Shown here: positions 57,744 through 64,000 of the stretch, in pieces | Layout of the letters: the number at the start of each line of letters is the position of its first letter | How positions within the stretch are numbered: the first letter of the stretch is position 1 | Assembly (NCBI RefSeq): GCF_016921115.1 | Contig: NZ_JAFFZS010000001.1 | Coordinates: forward strand, 124,001-188,000 | Source of the DNA: Streptomyces actuosus | Lineage (GTDB): Bacteria > Actinomycetota > Actinomycetes > Streptomycetales > Streptomycetaceae | DNA length: 64,000 nucleotides | Direction: 5' to 3' | Notes under the pieces: model-generated | What the model was told of the DNA's origin: nothing | The model's database searches: none | Seen by the model: the letters and a program-made list of their open reading frames with translations, nothing else | Program-made: the position numbers and the translations under genes

Positions 57744-58406
57744 ATGACGAATGCTCTCAGACGCCTGCCACGGCGGATGCCCGGCTGGGCCAAGGCGGTG
57801 ACCGCGCTCGTGCTGGTGCTCGCCGTGTTCCTCGCCGGCATCCGCTGGAGCCTACTGCCCGGCCTGAAGGACCTGTTCGGCACCGAGAGCCGCGACCGGT
57901 CCGGTCCCGCCCTGCTGGAGTCGATCCAGGACATGAGCCGCTACGACGCCGCGTCGGGCAACTTCCAGGTCGTCGTGGACCTGGAGAAGAACGCGAAGTA
58001 CCTGCCCGACGCCATCCACGGCACCCGCACCCTCTACGTCGGGGCCGGCACGGTGGACGCCTACGTCGACCTGGGCCGGATCGGCCAGGACGACGTGTCC
58101 GTCGACGAGGAACGCACCTCGGCCACGATCCGGCTGCCCCACGCGCAGCTCGGCAGGCCTGCCCTGGACGCCGACCGCTCCTACGCCGTCTCCAAGCAGC
58201 GCGGCCTGCTGGATCGGCTCGGCGACCTGTTCTCCGACAACCCCAACAGCGAACAGGCCGTGCAGCGGCTCGCCGTGCAGCACATCGGTGAGGCCGCCGA
58301 GGACAGCGGGCTGACCGAGCGGGCGGAGGCCAACACGACCGAGATGCTCGGCGGCCTGCTGCGTTCCCTGGGCTTCGAGGAGGTGCACGTGACCCACGGC
58401 GCCTGA
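57744..58406 (+). CDS. DUF4230 membrane-anchored protein
   Basis: Protein of 220 residues. A basic start (RLPRRMPGWAKAV) precedes one membrane helix (TALVLVLAVFLAGIRWSLLP). The outside part has the DUF4230 pattern: MSRYDAASGNFQVVVDLEKN, ARTLYVGAGTVDAYVDLGRI, DEERTSATIRLPHAQLGRPA and the helical end LAVQHIGEAAEDSGLTERAE. Role unknown. ATG 57744 has AAGGAGG 9 bases upstream. The VanZ gene follows 68 bases later on the same strand. Confidence 0.83.
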   Translation: MTNALRRLPRRMPGWAKAVTALVLVLAVFLAGIRWSLLPGLKDLFGTESRDRSGPALLESIQDMSRYDAASGNFQVVVDLEKNAKYLPDAIHGTRTLYVGAGTVDAYVDLGRIGQDDVSVDEERTSATIRLPHAQLGRPALDADRSYAVSKQRGLLDRLGDLFSDNPNSEQAVQRLAVQHIGEAAEDSGLTERAEANTTEMLGGLLRSLGFEEVHVTHGA

Positions 58407-58474
58407 GCACGAGCCCGTGCACCGCACGGGAACCGACGCCCCGACCGAGGAAGGCCACGGCTGGAGGACTCGTC

Positions 58475-58987
58475 ATGCGAACTGCACCACGCCCCCGCAC
58501 CACCCGCACGCCGGCCCCCGCACGGCGCCGCCCGCTGCCCCTCGCCGCGCGCCTGCCGGCCATGCTGCTCGCGTTCGCCGTCATGGTGGCGTTCGCCGTC
58601 GTCCTGGCCCGGCTCACCCTGGAGCCCTCCCCCGCCTCCGCGGCACTGACCCACACCAACCTCCGGCCGGGACGGTCGCTGAGGGCCTACCTGGAGCAGC
58701 CCGCGCTACGGGAGGCGGTCCGGCAGATCGGCGGGAACCTGCTGCTCGGGGTGCCGTTCGGACTGCTGATCCCGGTCCTGGCACCGGGGGCGCGGGGCAT
58801 CGTGCGCGTGCTGGCCCTGACCGCCGTCACGATGCTGCTGGTGGAGCTGGCCCAGGGCTCACTGATCACCGGGCGCACCTTCGACATCGACGACGTCATC
58901 CTCAACACCAGCGGGGCGCTGGCCGGTTGGCTGCTGCTGGGCCGACGGCTGGGACGGGCGGTCCATGCGGAGAAGGAACGGGGGTGA
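58475..58987 (+). CDS. VanZ-family membrane protein
   Basis: Protein of 170 residues with four or five hydrophobic segments: AMLLAFAVMVAFAVVLARLT, LLLGVPFGLLIPVLAPGARG, VRVLALTAVTMLLVELAQGS and LNTSGALAGWLLLGRRLGRA. The signatures RQIGGNLLLGVPFG and TGRTFDIDDVILNTSGALAG are those of VanZ-like proteins, which give some resistance to lipoglycopeptides in enterococci; in Streptomyces the role is usually unknown. ATG 58475 has a GGAGG-like CTGGAGGACTCGTC upstream. Confidence 0.87.
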   Translation: MRTAPRPRTTRTPAPARRRPLPLAARLPAMLLAFAVMVAFAVVLARLTLEPSPASAALTHTNLRPGRSLRAYLEQPALREAVRQIGGNLLLGVPFGLLIPVLAPGARGIVRVLALTAVTMLLVELAQGSLITGRTFDIDDVILNTSGALAGWLLLGRRLGRAVHAEKERG

Positions 58988-59015
58988 CGGCCGCCGATCG
59001 GTCCGTACCAATGTC

Positions 59016-59044
59016 TTGACGGCCACTTAACTCACTTCTTGAAT
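59016..59044 (+). promoter_or_regulatory. Vegetative-type promoter with small dyad upstream of the GH16 gene
   Basis: TTGACG at 59016-59021 and TTGAAT at 59039-59044 are spaced 17 bases apart, a good sigma-70-type promoter about 75 bases before the GTG at 59119. A dyad CTTCTT (59035-59040) / AAGAAG (59046-59051) overlaps the -10 region and could be a regulator site. Confidence 0.5.
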
Positions 59045-59118
59045 AAAGAAGCGACGCATTCACCTGTTCACCCCCACGTCAGTCGGCGCACCCCGCACGC
59101 CGTACGGAAGGGAATGCC

Positions 59119-60360
59119 GTGGTCTCCCCGTGCCCGCTCCGCAGAGGTCTGTTCGCCGCCGCCCTGGCCGCCGCACTGATCGTGTCATCCGCCGGCGGCC
59201 CCGCCGGGGCGGATCCGCCCCGCCCCGTGGCCGCGGCGGTGGCCTTCTCCGACACGTTCGACGGTCCGGCCGGGGCGCCGGCCGACCCCGCGAAGTGGCA
59301 GTCGGAAACCGGCGACAACGTCAACAACCACGAGCGGCAGTACTACACGTCCCATACGGCCAACGCCGCCCTCGACGGGCAGGGCCATCTGGTCATCACG
59401 GCACGACGCGAGAACCCGGCCGGGTACCAGTGCTGGTACGGCACCTGCCAGTACACCTCCGCCCGGCTCAACACCGCCGGACGTTTCAGTGCGCGGTACG
59501 GGCACGTCGAGGCACGGATGAGGATTCCGCGCGGGCAGGGCATGTGGCCGGCGTTCTGGATGCTCGGCACGGACATCGGGCAGGTCGGCTGGCCCGCCTC
59601 GGGCGAGATCGACGTCATGGAGAACGTCGGCCACGAGCCGTCCACCGTGCACGGCACGATCCACGGCCCCGGCTACTCCGGCTCCGGCGGTATCGGTGCC
59701 GGCTACTCACTCCCGGGCGGACAGGCCTTCGCCGACGCGTTCCACACCTACGCCGTCGACTGGGCGCCCGGCTCGATCACCTGGTCGGTGGACGGGGCCG
59801 TCTTCCAGCGGCGCACTCCCGCAGACCTGGGCGGCAGGACCTGGGTGTTCGACAAGCCCTTCTTCCTGATCATGAACCTGGCGGTCGGTGGCTACTGGCC
59901 GGGCGACCCGGACGGCTCGACCGCCCTGCCCCAACAACTGGTGGTGGACTCGGTGTCGGTGACGACGGCCGACACCGCGACCGGCGTCCCGGTCCGCGGT
60001 CCGGGCGGCAAGTGCATGGACGTGGCCGGGGCGAACCCGGCCAACGGCACGCCCGTCCAGCTCTACGACTGCAACGGCACCGCGGCCCAGCAGTGGACCG
60101 CCGGCGCCGACGGCACGCTGCGCGCGCTCGGCAAGTGCCTCGACGTCACCGACCGCGGCACCGCGGACGGCTCGACCGTCCAGCTGTGGGAGTGCACGGG
60201 CTGGGCGAACCAGAAGTGGACCGTCACGGCCGCGCACGACATCGTCGATCCGCAGGCGGACAAGTGCCTCGACGTCACCGGCGGCAGCACGGCCGACGGG
60301 ACACGGCTGCAGATCTGGACCTGCACCGGCGCCGCCGACCAGAAGTGGACCCTCGGCTGA
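59119..60360 (+). CDS. Secreted GH16 beta-glucanase with CBM13/ricin domain
   Basis: Extracellular glucanase of 413 residues. Signal peptide (GLFAAALAAALIVSSAGGPA) is followed by a GH16 domain (about 45-275) with the catalytic core GEIDVMENVG, in which the two Glu are nucleophile and acid/base and Asp assists, and PRGQGMWPAFWMLGTDIGQV around it. It should cleave beta-1,3 or mixed-link glucans (laminarin-like, fungal or algal walls). The C-terminal 130 residues are a ricin-type beta-trefoil (CLDVTDRGTADGSTVQLWEC, QKWTVT, QIWTCTGAADQKWTLG) that binds sugars. Start GTG 59119 has AAGGGA 6 bases upstream. Confidence 0.94.
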   Translation: MVSPCPLRRGLFAAALAAALIVSSAGGPAGADPPRPVAAAVAFSDTFDGPAGAPADPAKWQSETGDNVNNHERQYYTSHTANAALDGQGHLVITARRENPAGYQCWYGTCQYTSARLNTAGRFSARYGHVEARMRIPRGQGMWPAFWMLGTDIGQVGWPASGEIDVMENVGHEPSTVHGTIHGPGYSGSGGIGAGYSLPGGQAFADAFHTYAVDWAPGSITWSVDGAVFQRRTPADLGGRTWVFDKPFFLIMNLAVGGYWPGDPDGSTALPQQLVVDSVSVTTADTATGVPVRGPGGKCMDVAGANPANGTPVQLYDCNGTAAQQWTAGADGTLRALGKCLDVTDRGTADGSTVQLWECTGWANQKWTVTAAHDIVDPQADKCLDVTGGSTADGTRLQIWTCTGAADQKWTLG

Positions 60361-60668
60361 CGCCACGGCACCGACGGCGGGGCCGCAGCGACGGACCCGC
60401 CGGACGGCACCGTGACCGCGCCCGACGCCGCCCGGCGCCGGTGCGAGGCCTTCGCGAGGAGCCGCCGCAGCCCTTGCCCTTGGCCGTGCCCCAGCCGTAG
60501 CCGTAGCCGTAGCCGTAGCCGTAGCCGTAGCACCAGCCGCGGCTGTGCCTTCGCGCCGTCGTCGTCGGTCCCCGGGGGCGGCGCACCCTATCGTCCGGGT
60601 GGCCCGGCGGACCGCACATCCCGCGAAGACGGCGTACGGACCGGTCGGCGCACGCACACTCGTCCCGC
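60361..60668. other. Gap after the GH16 gene with a hexanucleotide array
   Basis: About 310 bases without a gene. It includes the CCGTAG array described separately (60495-60530). Sequence just after the GH16 stop is GC-rich without an obvious T-run terminator. Confidence 0.4.
60495..60530. repeat. CCGTAG tandem repeat, 6 copies
   Basis: Six exact copies of CCGTAG in the gap between the GH16 gene and the RDD gene. No gene runs through it, so it is likely a neutral microsatellite or a spacer whose length may vary. Confidence 0.9.
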
Positions 60669-61328
60669 ATGCGGGCGTCCGCGGCCACGGGGCCGTCGTG
60701 GGGCGATCCGCCGGAGTGGTCCGGGGGGACGATGTTCGGGGTCATCATCAGACGGGTGGGTGCCCGGATGGTCGACGGGGTCTTCGTCATGCTGCCGACG
60801 GTGCTCCTGGGCTGGACGGCCGTGCCGCTGATGGAGTCCGTCCTGACGTATCAGGCGCGTCGGCTGCTCCGCCGCGGAGGCTCCCGGATCGTCTCGTCCG
60901 GTCTGGACGGCCAGGTGATCAAGGACAGTGCCCGCGAGTCGGTGGTCGTCCTCGCGAAGACGGGATCCGCCTTCCTCGTCGCCCTGACGCTCTTCGCGAT
61001 GGGGTTCTGGCTGGTCTACGACTGGCTGGCGCACGCGGCGTTCGGCCGGACCCTCGGCAAGGCGGTGTTCGGCCTGGAGGTGGTGCGCTTCGACGGCGCG
61101 AAGCCCGGCGTGCTGTGCGGTCTGATCCGGGCCGCCGTGCTGATCGGCGCACCGGCGGCGACCGTGCTCTACGGCTGGGCGTACGCCATGGCGGGCCGTA
61201 CCGACGAGCCGCTCGTCCTCCTGGTGATGCGGTGGGTGATCCTCGTCGGTCTGCTGCCGGCCCTGCTGCCGACCAACCGCGCGCTGCACGACTGGTTGTC
61301 GCTCACCCGGGTGCACTCCACCCGCTGA
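60669..61328 (+). CDS. RDD-family membrane protein
   Basis: Integral membrane protein of 219 residues. Hydrophobic segments run VDGVFVMLPTVLLGWTAV, ESVVVLAKTGSAFLVALTLF, MGFWLVYDWLAHA and PAATVLYGWAYAMAGRT to RWVILVGLLPALLP. The RDD signature segments are RVGARMVDG near the start and TLGKAVFGLEVVRFDGAKPG. Function is generally unknown; some act as channels or transporters. Start choice is uncertain: ATG 60669 gives a conserved-looking leader but no ribosome binding site, while ATG 60732 has GGGGGG just upstream. Confidence 0.8.
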   Translation: MRASAATGPSWGDPPEWSGGTMFGVIIRRVGARMVDGVFVMLPTVLLGWTAVPLMESVLTYQARRLLRRGGSRIVSSGLDGQVIKDSARESVVVLAKTGSAFLVALTLFAMGFWLVYDWLAHAAFGRTLGKAVFGLEVVRFDGAKPGVLCGLIRAAVLIGAPAATVLYGWAYAMAGRTDEPLVLLVMRWVILVGLLPALLPTNRALHDWLSLTRVHSTR

Positions 61329-61468
61329 GGACCCGCCGAGGCCACCGGGCACGTCCCGTCGTCCGCCGGGTGCGGACATGCGTCCCGGACGCCGGTGCAT
61401 GCCGCCGGAGCGGTACCGGGGAGTGCGGGCGTTCCGGGCGTCGCCGGGCGGGCGGGACGCGCGTCACG

Positions 61469-61705
61469 CTAGCGCGGGACCCAGGTGAACTTGTCTCCGC
61501 CCACCCAACGGACGACGTCCGGGTCGTCCAGGTCGTGGACCGGGATGCCGTACGCGGCGGCGACCTCCAGGACGTCGGTGATGGTCGTCGCCTGCCCGAC
61601 CACCTGGCCGTCGATCTCCACGATGCGGAACGGCGGAGTACCCGGCTGGACCCCGAGCACCAGGATCCGCGGGCGGGACATGTGTGGGCTCGAAACTTCC
61701 GTCAT
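61469..61705 (-). CDS. Small conserved-type uncharacterised protein
   Basis: Protein of 78 residues from ATG 61705 (or 61681). The sequence SRPRILVLGVQPGTPPFRIV, then DGQVVGQATTITDVLEVAAA and VHDLDDPDVVRWVGGDKFTW is balanced and non-repetitive, unlike shadow frames, and suggests a small alpha/beta fold. I do not recognise a function. Weak ribosome binding site, so it may be leaderless; an AT-richer TTGTACGGATTCCGCTTTAC segment lies just upstream of the start. Confidence 0.6.
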   Translation of the reverse strand: MTEVSSPHMSRPRILVLGVQPGTPPFRIVEIDGQVVGQATTITDVLEVAAAYGIPVHDLDDPDVVRWVGGDKFTWVPR

Positions 61706-62209
61706 GTCATCGAGGGTAAAGCGGAATCCGTACAAACGACGCACCCGGATCATGCATCGCCGAGCTCGGGAACGAGTTGTCCCGACGACGTCCCTCCTCA
61801 CCGGCCGCACGAAGGTGCCCTGCTCGCCCCTCGGGGTGGACGCGGGTGCGCCGATCCGACCCGAGCGAGCGGCCCGGAGGCAGGTGAGCCCTTGGCCCGG
61901 GACCGCCCCGCGGGAGGGGTGCCGAGCCGCCGACCCACCTCCGTGACGGCCCGCGTGGTCAACCGGCACCGGGCCCGCGGCGGTGGTCCGCGCGTCTCCG
62001 GAACCTCCGCCGGTGCTCGCGGCAGCCCCGGGGCGGCGGGGGCTGGGCGGCCGTGGTGACCCTCTCTCCCCCCCCCGGGTCGCACACGGACGCGCCGTCG
62101 CGGCGCCCCGGGCCGCGCCGCGACGAGCCGCGCCACAGACGGCCCGCGGCCGGGCCGCTCGCCGTGCGGCTCGCCGTGCGGTGGGGAACCCTGGGGGCAG
62201 GAGGTGGCG
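61706..62209. other. Gap between the small protein and the PHP gene
   Basis: About 500 bases. Runs of C (near 62075) and GC-rich low-complexity frames, no gene I can support. AGGAGG at 62200-62205 is the ribosome binding site of the next gene. Confidence 0.35.
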
Positions 62210-63259
62210 ATGGACCCCGTGGCGGCCCTGGACCGGATCGCCTTCCTGCTGGAGCGTTCTCTGGCACCGGCCTACCGCGTCCGTGCCTTCCGTACCGCGG
62301 CCCGGGTGGTTCGGGAGCTGCCCGAGGTGGAGCTGCAGGACCGGGTGGCCGCCGGGAGCCTGGAGGCCCTGCGTGGGGTGGGCCCGAAAACGGCCCAAGT
62401 GGTGCGGGAGGCCCTGGACGGGCAGGTGCCGGGCTATCTGGAGAAACTGGAGGCCGAGGCCGAGGCCGGCGCGACGGCGCGGGTCGCACGGGGCGGGGAG
62501 GGACTGAGGTCGCTGCTGCGCGGTGACTGCCACCTTCACTCCGACTGGTCGGACGGCGGCAGCCCGATCGAGGAGATGGGCCGCACCGCAGCCGCGCTCG
62601 GCCACGCATGGGCGGTGCTCACCGACCACTCGCCCCGGCTGACCGTGGCGCGCGGCCTGTCGGCGGAGCGGCTGCGCGAGCAGCTGACGGTGGTCGCCCG
62701 GCTCAACGAGACGTGGGCGCCGTTCCGGCTGCTGACGGGTATCGAGTGCGACATCCTCGACGACGGTTCCCTCGACCAGGATCCGCGGCTCCTCGCACGT
62801 CTGGACGTCGTGGTCGTGTCCGTCCACTCCAAGCTGCGCATGGACGCCAGGTCGATGACCCGGCGCATGGTGGCGGCGGTGCGCGATCCGCACGCCGACG
62901 TGCTGGGCCACTGCACCGGGCGGCTGGTGACGGGCCGGGGTCGGCCGGAGTCGCAGTTCGACGCCGACGAGGTGTTCGCAGCGTGCGCGGAATCCGGTAC
63001 CGCGGTGGAGATCAACAGTCGTCCGGAGCGGCTGGATCCGCCGCGCCGGCTGCTGCGGAAGGCGGTCGAGGCCGGCGTGCTGTTCTCCGTGGACACGGAC
63101 GCGCACGCCCCGGGCCAGCTCGACTGGCAGATCAACGGCTGTGCACGGGCCGAGGAGTGCGGGGTGCCGCCCGCACGGGTGGTCACCACGTGGTCGGCCG
63201 ACGCACTGCTGACGTGGACCCGCGAGGGACGGATCCCGGTCGGCGTGCCGGGCGGCTGA
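62210..63259 (+). CDS. HhH-PHP domain protein (PolX-like phosphoesterase, polymerase part missing)
   Basis: Protein of 349 residues. Residues 1-90 form a helix-hairpin-helix region (DRIAFLLERSLAPAYRVRAF, then LRGVGPKTAQVVREALDG), as in the N-terminus of bacterial DNA polymerase X. The PHP phosphoesterase domain follows, with the metal motifs DCHLHSDWSDG, LTDHSPR, GIECDI, VHSKL, LGHCTGR, EINSRPER and SVDTDAHAP. In bacterial PolX these two parts flank a polymerase palm, which is absent here. Likely a metal-dependent exonuclease or phosphatase; substrate unknown. ATG 62210 has AGGAGG 5 bases upstream. Confidence 0.88.
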   Translation: MDPVAALDRIAFLLERSLAPAYRVRAFRTAARVVRELPEVELQDRVAAGSLEALRGVGPKTAQVVREALDGQVPGYLEKLEAEAEAGATARVARGGEGLRSLLRGDCHLHSDWSDGGSPIEEMGRTAAALGHAWAVLTDHSPRLTVARGLSAERLREQLTVVARLNETWAPFRLLTGIECDILDDGSLDQDPRLLARLDVVVVSVHSKLRMDARSMTRRMVAAVRDPHADVLGHCTGRLVTGRGRPESQFDADEVFAACAESGTAVEINSRPERLDPPRRLLRKAVEAGVLFSVDTDAHAPGQLDWQINGCARAEECGVPPARVVTTWSADALLTWTREGRIPVGVPGG

Positions 63260-63663
63260 CCGGGGAACCGGAGCAGCGAGCCGCGGCGGGCGCCGGGGCG
63301 CGAGCGGGAGGAGCCCGCCCGCGCACGTGCCGACGGCGGGCGGCATGGCGTCGTCGAAGGCTTGCGACGCCGGGCGCTCGTTCACCGCGTCCGGTTGGCA
63401 CCGCCCGGCGATCGCGGCTGATCAGCCCCTGCCCAACCGGTCCGACGATCTCCACGACCTGCGGGGGTCGCGGACACCGGCGCCGACGGACCGATCGGTC
63501 AGGACGTCGAGCAGGGCGGGTCCTCGCACCGAGCCAGTGGTACGCGCACCGGAACGGACGGCGTGCCGGCCGGAACGGACCGCGTGCCTCCGCGGCGCGG
63601 CGCGGGAAATGAGGCCGGGCACCGCGCAGGGGTGCGTAGCACGGGAGCACCCGGGAGGCGAGA

Positions 63664-63699
63664 TCCCGTGCGCCGCTGAGGAGACAGCGGCGCACGGGA
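63664..63699. terminator. Perfect 14-bp-arm hairpin
   Basis: TCCCGTGCGCCGCT at 63664-63677 and AGCGGCGCACGGGA at 63686-63699 are exact reverse complements around an 8-base loop GAGGAGAC. Its owner gene is unclear: it lies about 400 bases beyond the PHP stop codon. Confidence 0.55.
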
Positions 63700-63943
63700 A
63701 AGCACCAGGACACGGCTCTTCCGCCCGCGGCGGCGAGGCCGGAAACGGGCCGGTGAGGCGTATCACCCCAAACGGAGACAAGCCCGGGAACATCGAAGGG
63801 TGGTTCGCCGTTGAACCAGACGTGGGTGTGGACGGAACAGTGTCCCCGGGCCCCACCATTCGCCCACAGGGATGATCGTTCGGCTGAAGCCCTGTGGAGC
63901 CTCCCGCCGAGAGGCGACCGCCGCCCGCACCCACCATCCGGGC

Positions 63944-63980
63944 GAGCCCCGGCCGCGATCCCCCCGTCCGGCCGGGGCTC
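63944..63980 (+). terminator. Hairpin near the right window edge followed by a T-rich segment
   Basis: GAGCCCCGGCC at 63944-63954 pairs with GGCCGGGGCTC at 63970-63980, followed by TCTTCTG. It is likely a terminator of a plus-strand transcript or part of one that begins beyond the edge. Confidence 0.5.
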
Positions 63981-64000
63981 TCTTCTGCCCGCGCGGGTTT

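Larger units (their letters stand above)
63260..64000. other. Terminal 740-base stretch with two strong hairpins, no supported gene
   Basis: After the PHP gene no start, ribosome binding site or domain motif supports a gene on either strand. The stretch holds two perfect stem-loops (63664-63699 and 63944-63980). A frame on the minus strand near 63422-63560 ends in a protein-like segment but lacks a start and shows no domain I recognise. Confidence 0.4.

Noticed and set aside
63422..63937. Minus-strand frame ending in a protein-like segment at the right edge
   Set aside because: No start codon with a ribosome binding site and no domain; two hairpins interrupt the stretch.

Overview
The window looks like Streptomyces (or a very close actinomycete) chromosome. 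The DNA is very GC-rich, and coding frames carry G or C at almost every third position. GTG starts are common, with one clear TTG and one probable ACG start. The gene content is typical of the group: Streptomyces subtilisin inhibitor (SSI) family, alpha-lytic-type secreted proteases, SpoIIE-type PP2C phosphatases, mycothiol-dependent formaldehyde detoxification, CYP105-like P450 with its ferredoxin, DUF4232/DUF4235 proteins and ricin-lectin (CBM13) proteins. I found no rRNA, tRNA, CRISPR array, insertion sequence or prophage. Nearly every gene is accessory, regulatory or secreted.

Layout. 1-4.3 kb: a multi-domain ANTAR/GAF/PAS/PP2C phosphatase, then a TetR regulator with a striking double-palindrome operator and a Zn-ribbon/OB-fold gene with similar sites upstream. 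4.3-15 kb: an F420-type oxidoreductase, a membrane-anchored S1 protease, an L,D-transpeptidase, two short-chain dehydrogenases (one broken by two compensating frameshifts), the mscR/metallo-hydrolase pair, a small secreted protein, an NTF2-like protein, and a TetR divergent from a secreted beta-propeller. 15.4-22.8 kb: a seven-gene molybdenum hydroxylase operon (small, large and medium subunits, AAA ATPase, VWA protein, XdhC-like, CoxG-like) of the form II (AYRGAGR) type. 23-25 kb: phosphoesterase, dTDP-glucose 4,6-dehydratase and a 59-residue gene. 25-41 kb: a second SpoIIE-type phosphatase, a second S1 protease with a Gly-Gln repeat tail, an SSI-family inhibitor with a trypsin-type Lys reactive site, an alpha-hydroxy-acid oxidase, a sigma-like/zinc-motif/TM/ricin protein, a Doc-like toxin-antitoxin pair whose toxin lacks the catalytic His, and a third SpoIIE-type phosphatase. 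41-49 kb: a DUF4232 lipoprotein, a second sigma-like/zinc/TM/ricin protein, an aldo/keto reductase, a twice-frameshifted AraC regulator, a cold-shock gene with a textbook terminator, a flavoprotein, and a DUF1348 gene with an apparent ACG start divergent from a TetR gene across twin operators. 49-64 kb: P450 plus ferredoxin, an 8-bp microsatellite, a deazaflavin-type nitroreductase, a CDF transporter, small enzymes, a PucR-type regulator, a STAS protein, DUF4230 and VanZ proteins, a GH16-CBM13 glucanase, an RDD membrane protein and an HhH-PHP protein.

How the genes may work together. Three SpoIIE-type phosphatases and one STAS protein are parts of partner-switching control of sigma factors. 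The two sigma-like/zinc/lectin proteins would link extracellular sugar binding to transcription within one polypeptide. The two proteases, the inhibitor and the GH16 enzyme form an extracellular degradation set. The mscR pair oxidises formaldehyde through mycothiol. The Cox-like operon carries its own probable maturation genes. The most unusual items are the lectin-fused sigma-like pair, the Doc-like toxin with a Lys in place of the catalytic His, the ACG-start gene with its twin operators, and the TetR double-palindrome system.
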